NCBI RefSeq assembly: GCF_003688995.1
Contig: NZ_PENI01000049.1
Span: 1-59,079, forward strand
Reading direction: 5' to 3'
Origin: Streptomyces shenzhenensis
GTDB taxonomy: Bacteria; Actinomycetota; Actinomycetes; Streptomycetales; Streptomycetaceae
DNA length: 59,079 nucleotides
In this document: positions 19,568 to 28,619 of the stretch, piece after piece
How the letters are laid out: every line of letters starts with the position of its first letter
How positions within the stretch are numbered: position 1 is the first letter of the stretch
Translations under genes and position numbers: made by a program
Notes under the pieces: generated by a model
Told to the model about the DNA's origin: nothing
Database searches by the model: none
Seen by the model: the letters and a program-made list of their open reading frames with translations, nothing else

Positions 19568-20035
19568 GTGACGGAGCGAGTGGACGTCGGTGACACGGTC
19601 GAGGACTTCACGCTGCCGGACGAGTCCGGCACGCCACGGCGGCTGTCCGAACTGCTCGCCGACGGGCCCGTGGTGCTGTTCTTCTACCCCGCCGCCCTGT
19701 CGTCCGGCTGCACCGCCGAGGCCTGCCACTTCCGCGACCTGGCCGCCGAGTTCGCCGCGGTCGGCGCCCGCCCCGTGGGCATCAGCGGCGACTCCGTCGA
19801 GCGGCAGCGGGAGTTCGCCGGACGTCACACCCTCGGCATGCCGCTGCTCTCCGACGCCGACGGAGCGGTCCGCGCGCGGTTCGGCGTACGGCGCGGCTTC
19901 TCGCTCGCGCCCACCAGGCGGGTCACCTTCGTCATCGCCCAGGACCGCACCGTCGTCGAGGTGGTCCGCAGCGAACTGCGCATGAACACCCACGCCGACC
20001 GGGCCCTGGCCGTGCTGCGCACTCCGCGGAACTGA
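19568..20035 (+). CDS. Peroxiredoxin, BCP/PrxQ type
   Basis: A 155-residue thioredoxin-fold peroxidase that reduces hydroperoxides with thiol donors. The peroxidatic Cys 48 lies in LSSGCTAEACHFRD and the resolving Cys 53 is five residues later, the arrangement of PrxQ/BCP atypical two-Cys enzymes. The PxxxT loop is altered (PAALSSGC instead of PxxxTxGC) but keeps the hydroxyl residue. The GTG at 19568 is preceded by GAGGAGGG. It is 56 bp behind the MarR gene and may be under its control. Confidence 0.9.
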   Translation: MTERVDVGDTVEDFTLPDESGTPRRLSELLADGPVVLFFYPAALSSGCTAEACHFRDLAAEFAAVGARPVGISGDSVERQREFAGRHTLGMPLLSDADGAVRARFGVRRGFSLAPTRRVTFVIAQDRTVVEVVRSELRMNTHADRALAVLRTPRN

Positions 20036-20089
20036 GGCGGGCCGCCCCCGCGCTTGATGCGCCGCGGCAATGGGATCATCCTGGGGCAT

Positions 20090-22423
20090 ATGGAGCATCT
20101 CGCGGCCACGGCGGTGATCGACGCCCTCGGAGTCGTCACGGCGTGGAGCGAGGGCGCGCAGAAGCTGACCGGTCACCGGGCCGAGGAGATCGTGGGCAGG
20201 CCCGCCGCCCGCCTGCTCGCCGAGGAGACGGCGCCCGGGAACGTCGAGGCGCAGACCACGGTCGTCGCCCTCCGGCACCGTGACGGCCACCGCATGGAGC
20301 TGGCCCTCACGGCATGCCCCATGCTCGGCCCCGCCGGGCGGCCCGGTGGATACGTGGTCACCGCGGCCCTGCCCGGGCCCGGCCTGGCCGAGCGGGCCTT
20401 CCAGCAGGCGTCCATGTCGATGTCGGTCTTCGACATCCGCCAGCGCTACCTCCGCGTCAACGAACAGGCCTGCCAGGTGCTCGGCGTGCCCGAGGAGGCA
20501 CTGCTCGGCCGGCACTACCCGGACACCATGCAGGACACCGAGCACACCCGCGGCTTCCTCAGCCGGCTGCGCCGGGTCGCCGAGACCGGTGAGCCGGTCC
20601 GCTTCGAGACCTTCACGGGCGCGCCCGCCCTGGACCGGGAGCAGGCCTGGAACATCGAGATGTGGCCCCTCAGGGACGCCTCCGGCGAGCTGTCCGGCGT
20701 CGCCCTGGCCGCGTTCGACAGCAGCGAGCAGTACTGGGCCCGGCGGCGGCTGGCCCTGCTGAACGAGGCGGCGACCGGGATCGGCACCACCCTGGACGTG
20801 GTGCGCACCGCCGGGGAACTCGTGGACATCCTGGTCCCGCAGTACGCCGACTTCGTCAGCGTGGACCTGCTCGACTGGGTGCTCGGCACCGACGATCAGC
20901 CGCCTTCGGTGCCGCACGGAGACCTCGTGCTGCGCCGCGTCGCGCACGGCTCCGCCACGGAGGGCACCCCGGAGGCCGCCGTCCGGCTCGGCGAGCCGGA
21001 CCCCTGCCCGGAGTCCTGCCCGCCGGCCCGGGCCCTGCGCGAGGGCCGGGTGGTGTTCAGCCAGGGCGGCGACCCGGAGTTCACCCGGTGGGTCGACGAA
21101 CGCAACGCCCGCTCCCCGGAGGGCAGGCCGCACCGCAAGGGCGTGCACTCGATGCTGGCGGTGCCGCTGCGGGCCCGCGGCATCACCCTGGGCGTCGCGG
21201 TGGCCGTACGCATGGCACACCCGGCGGACTACGGAGGTGACGACGTCGCGTTCGCCGAGGAACTCGCGAGCCGCGCCGCGGTCTGCATCGACAACGCCCG
21301 CCGCTTCGCCCGCGAACGCAGCACCGCGCTCGCCCTCCAGCACAGCCTGCTGCCCAGCGGACTGCCCGGCCAGGCGGCGGTCGACGTGGCCCACCGCTAT
21401 CTGCCCTGCGGGTCGCTGGCCGGCATCGGCGGCGACTGGTTCGACGTGATCCCGCTCTCCGGCAGCCGGGTCGCGCTGGTCGTCGGCGACGTGGTGGGGC
21501 ACGGCATCCAGTCCTCGGCCACCATGGGACGGCTGCGCACGGCCGTACGGACCCTGGCCGATGTGGACCTGCCCCCGGACGAGCTGCTGACCCACCTGGA
21601 CGACCTGGTCACCCACCTCGCCGCGGACGGCGACGGCGGCGAGGTCGCCGAGTTCGGCGCCACCTGCCTGTACGCCGTCTACGACCCGGTCTCGCGCCGG
21701 CTGTCGCTGGCCGCGGCGGGCCACCCGGCACCGGCCGTCGTGCTGCCCGGCGCCGACGCGGAACTCGTCCCGCTGCGGGCGGGGCCGCCGCTCGGCGTCG
21801 GCGGCCTGCCGTTCGAGGCGACGGAACTCGAACTGCCGGAGGGCTCGCTCGTCGCCCTCTACACCGACGGCCTCGTCGACGGCCGCGACCTCGACGTGGA
21901 CCGGGCGACCGGAAAGCTGCTGCGGGCCCTGAACACGCCCACGGGCTCGCCCGACGCCCTCTGTGACACGCTGCTGAAGGCGCTCCTCGACGGGCAGCCC
22001 GGCGACGACGTGGCCCTGCTGCTGGCCCGTACCCGGGCGCTCGGCGCCGACCGCGTGGCCACCTGGGACGTGCCGCCCGACCCCGCCCAGGTGGCCACCA
22101 CCCGGCAGGCGGTGATCGACCGGCTGGCCGCCTGGGGCCTCGAAGAGATCGCCTTCGTCACCGAACTCGTCGTCAGCGAACTGGTCACCAACGCGATCCG
22201 CTACGGCGAACCCCCCATCCAGCTGCGGCTGATCCGCGACCGCGCGCTCATCTGCGAGGTCTCGGACGGCAGTTCCACCTCGCCGCATCTGCGCCGGGCG
22301 CACGCCTTCGACGAGGGCGGCCGGGGCCTGCTGCTGGTCGCCCAGCTCACCCAGCGCTGGGGCAGCCGGCAGACGGACGGCGGCAAGACGATCTGGGCGG
22401 AGCAGCCGCTGCCCGAGGAGTGA
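20090..22423 (+). CDS. PAS-PAS-GAF-SpoIIE phosphatase with C-terminal HATPase domain
   Basis: A 777-residue multi-domain signalling protein. Domains in order: PAS (about 1-100), PAS (105-225), GAF (230-420), PP2C/SpoIIE phosphatase (425-640; GGDWFDV, GDVVGHG and YTDGLVDGR supply the metal-binding Asp residues), and an RsbW-like HATPase (655-770; ELVVSELVTNAIRYG N-box, DEGGRGLLLV). Such proteins control alternative sigma factors by dephosphorylating anti-anti-sigma factors and, through the HATPase, phosphorylating them. The proposed ATG at 20090 has a poor ribosome site, so the start is uncertain. No anti-anti-sigma gene is adjacent; partners must be elsewhere. It is soluble, with no membrane segment. 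Confidence 0.88.
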   Translation: MEHLAATAVIDALGVVTAWSEGAQKLTGHRAEEIVGRPAARLLAEETAPGNVEAQTTVVALRHRDGHRMELALTACPMLGPAGRPGGYVVTAALPGPGLAERAFQQASMSMSVFDIRQRYLRVNEQACQVLGVPEEALLGRHYPDTMQDTEHTRGFLSRLRRVAETGEPVRFETFTGAPALDREQAWNIEMWPLRDASGELSGVALAAFDSSEQYWARRRLALLNEAATGIGTTLDVVRTAGELVDILVPQYADFVSVDLLDWVLGTDDQPPSVPHGDLVLRRVAHGSATEGTPEAAVRLGEPDPCPESCPPARALREGRVVFSQGGDPEFTRWVDERNARSPEGRPHRKGVHSMLAVPLRARGITLGVAVAVRMAHPADYGGDDVAFAEELASRAAVCIDNARRFARERSTALALQHSLLPSGLPGQAAVDVAHRYLPCGSLAGIGGDWFDVIPLSGSRVALVVGDVVGHGIQSSATMGRLRTAVRTLADVDLPPDELLTHLDDLVTHLAADGDGGEVAEFGATCLYAVYDPVSRRLSLAAAGHPAPAVVLPGADAELVPLRAGPPLGVGGLPFEATELELPEGSLVALYTDGLVDGRDLDVDRATGKLLRALNTPTGSPDALCDTLLKALLDGQPGDDVALLLARTRALGADRVATWDVPPDPAQVATTRQAVIDRLAAWGLEEIAFVTELVVSELVTNAIRYGEPPIQLRLIRDRALICEVSDGSSTSPHLRRAHAFDEGGRGLLLVAQLTQRWGSRQTDGGKTIWAEQPLPEE

Positions 22424-22639
22424 TCACCGGACCGGGGCTCCGCCGCCCGCGGCGACCTGGGCGAGGGCCCGGCCGCCGCGAACCGAGCGGGCTCACCGGG
22501 TCCGGGCTGCCGTGCCCGGCGGACGTGCCGGGCCCCTTGCGAACCAGCGGCCGGACGTCCTCGCCACCGCGGGCCCGGGCCGCGCACCGCGCTCGCCGCC
22601 GACGCGCCGCAGCACGCCGAGGAGCAGCAGCCGGGCGGT

Positions 22640-23470
22640 TCAGAACTCCTCGTGGATCTCGGGATCTCCGCCCAGCCGCCGGTGCGCGCGGTCCGCGACC
22701 GCGGACATCTGGGCGTCGCTCAGCTCGAACCCGAACACGTCGAGGTTCGCGCGCTGCCGGGCGGGGTCGGCCGACTTCGGGATGGGCACGGCGCCGAGCT
22801 GGACGTGCCAGCGCAGCACCGCCTGGGCGGGTGTCACCCCGAGCGCCTCGGCGACCGCCACCACGGCCGGGTCCGTGAGCAGCCTGACGTCCCGGCCGAG
22901 CGGGCTCCAGCTCTCCGTGACGATGCCCTTGGCCGCGTGGAAGGCGCGCAGCCCGTCCTGCGGGAACAGCGGATGCAGCTCGATCTGGTTGACGGACGGC
23001 AGCACCCCCGTCTTCTCCTCCAGCTCCCCGATGTGCTCGGGAGTGAAGTTGGAGACCCCGATGGAACGGACGAGTCCGTCCTCGCGCAGCTTGATCATCG
23101 CCCGCCACGAGTCGACGTACTTGCCCACGCGGGGCAGCGGCCAGTGGATCAGGTACAGATCCACGTACTCCACGCCGAGCCGCCGCCGGGACTCCTCGAA
23201 GGAGGCCAGGGTCTCCTCGTACCCGTGGTGGCGGCCCGGCAGCTTCGTCGTCACCACGACCTCCTCCCGGGGCACACCGCTGCCCGCGATGCCCCGGCCG
23301 ACCCCCGATTCGTTGCGGTAGTTCGTCGCGGTGTCCACGAGGCGGTAGCCGGCCGCCAGCGCCCCGCCGACGGCCTGTCCGGCCTCGGCGTCGGTCATCG
23401 GCCAGGTGCCCAGGCCGATGGCCGGGAGCGTCGTACCGTCGTTGAGCGTGTACGTCGGAATGCTGATCAC
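22640..23470 (-). CDS. Aldo/keto reductase
   Basis: A 276-residue NADPH-dependent TIM-barrel reductase of the AKR5-like (2,5-diketo-gluconate reductase) class. The catalytic tetrad is visible: Asp 46 (LVDTATNY), Tyr 51, Lys 76 (TTKLPG) and His 109 (YLIHWP). The PIPKSADPARQRANLDVF region binds the cofactor phosphate. The start is GTG at 23470 behind GGAAGG. It is divergent from the TauD-type dioxygenase with an 84-bp gap, so the two may share regulation. Substrate unknown; aldehydes or ketones are typical. Confidence 0.9.
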   Translation of the reverse strand: MISIPTYTLNDGTTLPAIGLGTWPMTDAEAGQAVGGALAAGYRLVDTATNYRNESGVGRGIAGSGVPREEVVVTTKLPGRHHGYEETLASFEESRRRLGVEYVDLYLIHWPLPRVGKYVDSWRAMIKLREDGLVRSIGVSNFTPEHIGELEEKTGVLPSVNQIELHPLFPQDGLRAFHAAKGIVTESWSPLGRDVRLLTDPAVVAVAEALGVTPAQAVLRWHVQLGAVPIPKSADPARQRANLDVFGFELSDAQMSAVADRAHRRLGGDPEIHEEF

Positions 23471-23554
23471 AGTGAGACCTTCCGTCGGCTGTGTCCTGCG
23501 TCCAGCCTCACGGATAGGGTGAGCAGTGATCAACCGGACGGGCGGGATGAGGCC

Positions 23555-24529
23555 ATGACGACGGACAGGGGCACGGAGCGGCGGGCGGAACCGGTGGCCG
23601 GGGTCGAGGTGAGACCGGCCGCCGGGCACATCGGAGCCGAGATCACCGGCGTCGACCTGGCCGGCGACCTCGACGCGGCGGTGGTCGCCCTGATCCGGGA
23701 GGCGGTGCTGCGCCGGAAGGTGGTGTTCTTCCGCGGACAGCGCCTGGACCACGCCGGCCATGTCGCGCTCGCGCGCCGGTTCGGCGAGCCGGTCGTCCTC
23801 GGGCGGCGCGGCAGCGCCTCGCCCCCGGACCACCCGGCGGTGGAGACCACCGCCGACCGGCTGGAGCTGGGCGGCCGGTTCGGCATGGAGCACGAGGAGT
23901 GGCTGGACCGGCGCCGGCACACCCTGCTGCGCGGCTGGCACTGCGACCACGGCGCGCGGATCGACCCGCCCGCCGCGACGATCCTGCGCGCCGAGACCGT
24001 CCCGCCGTACGGCGGCGACACCACCTGGTCCAATCTGGCCGCCGCCTACGCCGGGCTGTCCGCGCCGGTGCGTGCCTTCGCCGACACCCTGCGCGCCGAG
24101 CACCGGCTCGGCGTCGGCTATCAGTCCCGCCCGGGGGACGACGCCTACCTGCGCCATCTGCTGGACCACCAGGTGGCCTCCGTGCACCCGCTGGTCCGGG
24201 TGCACCCGGAGACGGGCGAGCGGGTGCTGTACGTCAACGGCTACTACGTCGAACGCATCGTGGACGTCTCCCGGCCGGAGAGCGCGGCGCTGCTGGAGAT
24301 GCTGCTGGCCCAGGCGGTCCGGCCCGAGTACACGGTCCGCTTCCGCTGGGAGCCGGGCAGCGTCGCCTTCTGGGACAACCGGGCCACGATCCACCTCGCG
24401 CCGTCGGACAACGCCCACCTGGGCTTCCCGCGCACCATGCACCGGGTCATGCTCGCCGGTGACGTGCCGGTGGGCGTGGACGGCAGGCCGTCCGAGCCGG
24501 TCACCGGCACCGAGCCCGGCCGCTGGTGA
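23555..24529 (+). CDS. TauD/TfdA-family Fe(II)/2-oxoglutarate dioxygenase
   Basis: A 324-residue dioxygenase. The metal triad is His 129-x-Asp 131 (GWHCDHG) and the distal His 296 (PRTMHRVM), with Arg residues nearby for 2-oxoglutarate. The N-terminus GAEITGVDLAGDLD and FFRGQRLDH are family hallmarks. TauD acts on taurine and TfdA on phenoxyacetates; no sulfonate transporter or sulfur gene is adjacent, so the substrate is open. The ATG at 23555 follows GATGAGG. Its stop lies one base from the end of the convergent LLM oxidoreductase gene. Confidence 0.88.
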   Translation: MTTDRGTERRAEPVAGVEVRPAAGHIGAEITGVDLAGDLDAAVVALIREAVLRRKVVFFRGQRLDHAGHVALARRFGEPVVLGRRGSASPPDHPAVETTADRLELGGRFGMEHEEWLDRRRHTLLRGWHCDHGARIDPPAATILRAETVPPYGGDTTWSNLAAAYAGLSAPVRAFADTLRAEHRLGVGYQSRPGDDAYLRHLLDHQVASVHPLVRVHPETGERVLYVNGYYVERIVDVSRPESAALLEMLLAQAVRPEYTVRFRWEPGSVAFWDNRATIHLAPSDNAHLGFPRTMHRVMLAGDVPVGVDGRPSEPVTGTEPGRW

Positions 24530-24530
24530 G

Positions 24531-25559
24531 TCAGCCGGTGGCCGGCCGGCCGAGCGCCGGGCCCAGCAGGGTCGCCATGTCGGTGAGGATCTGCACGTAG
24601 TCCTCGTGTCCGAAGGTGAACGGCAGCGCGAACGCCACCTCGTCGATCTCGCGGAACGCGGCGTGCGCGTGCAGCCGTTCGGCGATCTCGGCCGAGCTGC
24701 CCACCAGGTCGGGTGCGAACAGCAGCCGCCCGGGACCCTGCGGGGTGGTCGTGCGGGGCAGGCGCCGCGCCGCGTACTCGGCGTACTTGGCGCGCTGCTC
24801 GGGTGTCGCGGAGTCGGTGGGGATCACCACCAGGCCCTGGGAGACCCGGGCCGCGTCGCCGTCGGGGTGGTGGGCGCGGAACTCACGGATGTGGGAGAGC
24901 TGGATCTCGGCGAAGTCCCGGCTCTCCCCGGGGTCCTCGGCCTTGACGACGCTGCTCGTCAGGAAGTTCATCCCGTGCTCGCCCGCCCAGCGCGCCGAGC
25001 GCAGGCTGCCACCGCCGTACCAGAGGCGGCTGCCGAGCCCGGGGGAGTGCGGCTGCACCACCTCCGAGAACACTTCGAACCCCTCGACCCCGCCGAAGCC
25101 GGTGGCCGGCTTGCCGCGCACGAAGTCCAGCAGCCGGCGCACCCGTTCGTACCCGAACTCCTCGGTGTCCGCCGTGTCCGGGTACAGGGCGTCCTTCACC
25201 TGGTCGTAGTGCATCGGCGGGCCCACGCTCACCCCCGGATTGAGGCGGCCGCCGGACAGCACGTCGACGGTCGCCAGGTCCTCGGCGAGACGCAGCGGGT
25301 TCTCCCAGCCCAGCGGGATGACCGCGGTGCCGAGCTCGATCCGGCTGGTGCGCTGCGAGGCGGCCGCCAGCACGGCGACCGGGGACGAGATGCCGTACTG
25401 CAGATGACGGTGGCGCACCCAGGCGCTGTCGAAGCCCAGCCGCTCGCCCAGCTCGATGATCTCCAGCGTGGACTCGTGGCCGCGGCCCGGATCGGCCGCG
25501 TCGAACAGGCCGATCGTGAGGAAGCCCAGCTTGCGCAGCGGGCGGGGAGTGGGCGGCAC
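24531..25559 (-). CDS. LLM-class flavin-dependent oxidoreductase
   Basis: A 342-residue luciferase-like monooxygenase fold protein using FMN or F420. The N-terminus RKLGFLTIGLFDAADPGRGHESTLEIIELGERLGFDS-type opening is split here as RKLGFLTIGLFD then HESTLEIIELGERLGFDSAW. LEL-type strand IELGTAVIPLGWENPLRLAE and the LSGGRLNPGVSVG loop are typical. The GTG at 25559 is chosen because GGAGGAG stands just upstream; the longer frame from an ATG at 25613 adds a Pro-rich tail without a site. It is convergent with the TauD gene and separated from the GH64 gene by a hairpin. Confidence 0.88.
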   Translation of the reverse strand: MPPTPRPLRKLGFLTIGLFDAADPGRGHESTLEIIELGERLGFDSAWVRHRHLQYGISSPVAVLAAASQRTSRIELGTAVIPLGWENPLRLAEDLATVDVLSGGRLNPGVSVGPPMHYDQVKDALYPDTADTEEFGYERVRRLLDFVRGKPATGFGGVEGFEVFSEVVQPHSPGLGSRLWYGGGSLRSARWAGEHGMNFLTSSVVKAEDPGESRDFAEIQLSHIREFRAHHPDGDAARVSQGLVVIPTDSATPEQRAKYAEYAARRLPRTTTPQGPGRLLFAPDLVGSSAEIAERLHAHAAFREIDEVAFALPFTFGHEDYVQILTDMATLLGPALGRPATG

Positions 25560-25713
25560 GGGCTCCTCCGGCGGTCGTACGTCAGTTCCGTCCCGATTGT
25601 GGCAGGCGAACATTGCGGGCGTGTGATCGGTTCAGCGGGCACGTCGCCACAACGACCCGTAGGGGACAGGGACGGCGACCAGCGGCGTGATCACCGGCGG
25701 ACGCGACGCAGCC

Positions 25714-25752
25714 GGCGTCCCGCACGCGGAACAGCTCCGTGTGCGGGACGCC
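25714..25752 (-). terminator. Hairpin terminator of the GH64 gene
   Basis: GGCGTCCCGCAC pairs with GTGCGGGACGCC (12 bp), and inner GGA/TCC bases may extend it. It starts 8 bp beyond the GH64 stop. Confidence 0.75.
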
Positions 25753-25759
25753 GCCCGCG

Positions 25760-26959
25760 TCAACTGAGCGGATCCAGCGTGAGGTACGCCTCCTGCGGGC
25801 CGCCGTCGTGCACCAGCGACTCCTGGTTGCCGACGTCGTCGAAGGCGAACGCGTACGCCTTGCCGTCGGCCATCTGCCCGTGGATGAACCGGGCGTAGTG
25901 GTTCGTCACCCCGTCCTGGTAGAAGCCGGCCGGGTTGTTGTCGGGCTGGTCGGCGTTCGTCAGCAGCGTGGACCGGTTGAATCCCGCGCACAGGGTGCGG
26001 GAGATCGGGCCGCGCACCGCGTCGTTGGGCGCGTCCAGCAGCTTGTGGCAGCCGAACACGCTGTCCGCGTCCGGCTTCTGGAAGCTCGTCACCACCGCGC
26101 CGGAGCCGTCGGTGAAGTTCATGACACCGCCCGAGACCCGGCCGTAGAACTTGGTGCCGGGCTGGTCGCCGAACGGCGTGACCGTGAGCGTCGACGTGGC
26201 GTACTTGGTCCAGACCCGGTTCACGTAGTCGTCCATGACGGAGGCGGGAAGCGCACCGGACTCCAGGCCGTGCCCCGGCGAGAGCGCCCGCAGCACCGTG
26301 CCGTCGGAGCGGGTCTGGATCAGCCCGCCCCAGCCGCCCGCCTGACCGCGCAGCGCGTCGAACACCCCGTTGTAGCCACCCGGCTTGAGATGCCCGGTGG
26401 TGTTCACGCCGCCGTCCGCACGCCGCACGCCGACCGCGTACGGCACGGAGAACATGTCGACCTGGGTGCTGTTGAGCCACAGCCCCCCGTCGTTGAGCGT
26501 GTATTCGGACCAGTTGAAGAGGATGTCCCGGTTGGGGTCGCTGGGATTCTGCACGGCCGGCTGCACGAGACCGCCGGTGGTCAGCTTGAACACGAGCTTC
26601 TGGCCGTAGGAGAAGTAGATCCGGCCGGAGAACTTGGGGATCCGGATCGTCTTCGACTGCCCGGCGGCGGGTCCGGGGATCGCCGCGTCGGGGGCGGGAG
26701 TCGGCGGGTTGCCGCCCGCTGGCCAGGCGTGGAACGTGCCGTTCGCGTCGGCCCAGCCCTGCTGTCCCGTGGAGAGCTGGGTGCCGATGTCGTAGAGGTA
26801 CACCGGGTCGGCGCGGCCGGAGTTGTTGGTCACCGTCAGGGCGATCGTGTCCGGCACCGCGGCCTCGGCTCGGTCCGGTGCGCCGAGCGCGAGCAGCGCG
26901 CCGACCAGGGCGGTCGCGGCCGCCAGGGACAGCGCGGGGCGCGTGAGTCGTACGAGCAC
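25760..26959 (-). CDS. Secreted glycoside hydrolase family 64 (beta-1,3-glucanase-like)
   Basis: A 399-residue exported enzyme. A signal peptide (1-34, LAAATALVGALLALG core, AEA cleavage) precedes a mature protein beginning VPDTIALTVTNNSGRADPVYLYDIG, the usual GH64/thaumatin-like start. IRIPKFSGRIYFSYGQKL, LFNWSEYTLNDGG (Glu as catalytic candidate), VDMFSVPYAVGV and FGCHKLLDAPND are family segments. GH64 enzymes release laminaripentaose from beta-1,3-glucan of fungal walls. The GTG at 26959 has GGAGGTGGAGA in front. A 14-bp LacI-type palindrome lies 53 bp upstream, pointing to sugar-dependent control. Confidence 0.88.
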   Translation of the reverse strand: MLVRLTRPALSLAAATALVGALLALGAPDRAEAAVPDTIALTVTNNSGRADPVYLYDIGTQLSTGQQGWADANGTFHAWPAGGNPPTPAPDAAIPGPAAGQSKTIRIPKFSGRIYFSYGQKLVFKLTTGGLVQPAVQNPSDPNRDILFNWSEYTLNDGGLWLNSTQVDMFSVPYAVGVRRADGGVNTTGHLKPGGYNGVFDALRGQAGGWGGLIQTRSDGTVLRALSPGHGLESGALPASVMDDYVNRVWTKYATSTLTVTPFGDQPGTKFYGRVSGGVMNFTDGSGAVVTSFQKPDADSVFGCHKLLDAPNDAVRGPISRTLCAGFNRSTLLTNADQPDNNPAGFYQDGVTNHYARFIHGQMADGKAYAFAFDDVGNQESLVHDGGPQEAYLTLDPLS

Positions 26960-27011
26960 TCTCCACCTCCGTGTGGGGTCGGGGTTGTACGGGTCTTGGC
27001 CCGTACCTGTC

Positions 27012-27025
27012 TGAGAGCGCTCTCA
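27012..27025. promoter_or_regulatory. LacI-type operator TGAGAGCGCTCTCA
   Basis: A perfect 14-bp palindrome centred on the GCGC typical of LacI-family operators. It differs by one base per arm from the CebR/CelR cellulase box TGGGAGCGCTCCCA. It lies 53 bp before the GH64 start, so binding of a CebR-like repressor would block that gene. Confidence 0.7.
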
Positions 27026-27108
27026 GCGTTGCGTCGAGACGCGGGCATGTCAATGTGGCGGGCGAAGTCCGTGGGGGCCCGCGGTGCCACGGGCCCCCAC
27101 GGCGCGGT

Positions 27109-27864
27109 TCAGAAGGTGCGCTCCAGCAGGCCGAGCAGCGCGGCCCAGTGCCGCTCGTCCGCCGCCCGGTCGTAGGCCGGGGTGTCGGACTGCGTGTACC
27201 CGTGGTGGGCGCCCGGGTAGACCTCGCACCGGTGCCGCACGCCCGCCGCGGTCAGCGCGTCCTCCAGCCGCTGGATCTGCTCAGGGGGCAGCGAGGAGTC
27301 CTGGTCGGCGTGGCCGAAGTACGCCTCGGCGGTGATGTGTTCGGCGAGCAGGTGCGGGCTGTCCGGGTCCTCGGTGGCGAGCCGTCCGCCGTGGAACCCG
27401 GCGACGGCCGCGACCCGGTCCGGACAGGCGCCCGCGGTGAGCAGGGCCAGCCGGGCGCCCATGCAGTAGCCGGTCACCGCGACCGGGCCGTCGGCCACCA
27501 GTGGGCTGTCGGCGAGGAAACGCAGATAGGCGCCCGCGTCCCGGATCGCGAGGTCCGGCGTCAGCGACTGCATGATCGGGCCGAGCTGCCGCCAGATGGT
27601 CGGGTTCCGGGCCGGGTCGATGAACGTGGGCAGCTCGACGACGGGCACGCGCCCGTGCCGGTAGAACACATTGGGCAGCAGGACCGTGTAGCCGGCCGCG
27701 GCCAGCCGGTCGGCCATCGACTGAAGATGCGGGCGCAGCCCGAACGCGTCCTGGTAGAACAGGACGGCCGGACGGGGACGCTCGTCACCGGGATGGACCA
27801 GATAGGCGTCGGCGACGCCGTCCTCGGTCGGGATGTCCACGGTCGTTCCCTGTACGGCGGTCAT
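27109..27864 (-). CDS. Dienelactone hydrolase family protein
   Basis: A 251-residue alpha/beta hydrolase. The nucleophile is Cys 134 in TGYCMGAR, as in true dienelactone hydrolases; Asp 187 (GHADQDSS) and His 220/221 (GAHHGY) complete the triad. VLFYQDAFGLRPHLQSMADRLA is the typical oxyanion-helix region. In aromatic catabolism such enzymes open lactones of the ortho-cleavage route, but no such genes are adjacent and the meta-cleavage operon is 10 kb away. The ATG at 27864 follows GGGAGGC. It is monocistronic or follows YciO at a distance. Confidence 0.88.
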   Translation of the reverse strand: MTAVQGTTVDIPTEDGVADAYLVHPGDERPRPAVLFYQDAFGLRPHLQSMADRLAAAGYTVLLPNVFYRHGRVPVVELPTFIDPARNPTIWRQLGPIMQSLTPDLAIRDAGAYLRFLADSPLVADGPVAVTGYCMGARLALLTAGACPDRVAAVAGFHGGRLATEDPDSPHLLAEHITAEAYFGHADQDSSLPPEQIQRLEDALTAAGVRHRCEVYPGAHHGYTQSDTPAYDRAADERHWAALLGLLERTF

Positions 27865-27998
27865 GGCGTGGGAGCCTCCCTGGAGGGTGGTCGCCGGGGA
27901 GCGGCGCGCCCCTCGGCGGTGCATGTACGAGCCATGCTGTCACGCAAGATCCAGGACGGCGCAGCGGGTCGCGTCGGCGGGCCGGGGCTCGTCCGGGC

Positions 27999-28619
27999 TC
28001 ATTCGAAGCGGGTCGTGTCGCCCGCGCCGCGCCGCACCACCTCGGCCTCGCCGCCGGAGAAGTCGACCACGGTGGTCGGTTCGGTGCCGCACTCCCCGGA
28101 GTCGACCACCGCGTCCACCACATGGTCGAGCCGGTCCTTGATCTCCCAGCCCTGGGTCAGCGGCTCCTCCTCGTCGGGCAGCAGCAGCGTGCTGGACAGC
28201 AGCGGTTCGCCGAGCTCGGCCAGCAGCGCCTGGGTGACGACGTGGTCCGGGATGCGCACACCGACGGTCTTCTTCTTGGGGTGCAGCAGCTTGCGCGGCA
28301 CCTCCCTGGTCGCCGGGAGGATGAAGGTGTAACTGCCGGGCGTGGAGGCCTTCACCGCGCGGAACACGTCGTTGTCGACCCGGACGAACTGGCCGAGCTG
28401 CGCGAAGTCCCGGCACATCAGGGTGAAATGGTGCCGGTCGTCGAGGTGCCGGATCGAACGGATCCGGTCCATGCCGTCACGGCTGCCGAGCCGGCACCCC
28501 AGCGCGTAGCAGGAGTCGGTGGGGTACGCGATGAGGGCACCCGAGCGCACGGCGTCGGCGATCTGGGCGATGCTGCGCGGTTGCGGATTCTCGGGGTGCA
28601 CGTCGAAGTACTTCGCCAT
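27999..28619 (-). CDS. YciO/Sua5-family (threonylcarbamoyl-AMP synthase-like) protein
   Basis: A 206-residue YrdC-fold protein. ADAVRSGALIAYPTDSCYALG is the ATP/threonine-binding start, KKKTVGVRIPDH the central strand and LLSSTLLLPDEEEPLTQG the C-terminal region. The last two and overall length match YciO rather than the essential TsaC/Sua5, which normally sits near prfA/prmC. Its activity in tRNA t6A synthesis is weak or unproven in the YciO branch. The ATG at 28619 is the natural start (MAKYFDVHPENPQPRSI). Downstream is the dienelactone hydrolase gene after 134 bp. Confidence 0.88.
   Translation of the reverse strand: MAKYFDVHPENPQPRSIAQIADAVRSGALIAYPTDSCYALGCRLGSRDGMDRIRSIRHLDDRHHFTLMCRDFAQLGQFVRVDNDVFRAVKASTPGSYTFILPATREVPRKLLHPKKKTVGVRIPDHVVTQALLAELGEPLLSSTLLLPDEEEPLTQGWEIKDRLDHVVDAVVDSGECGTEPTTVVDFSGGEAEVVRRGAGDTTRFE

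Noticed and set aside
19244..22303. 1019-residue minus-strand frame
   Set aside because: Shadow of the SpoIIE-type gene, the peroxiredoxin and MarR genes; no recognised domain.
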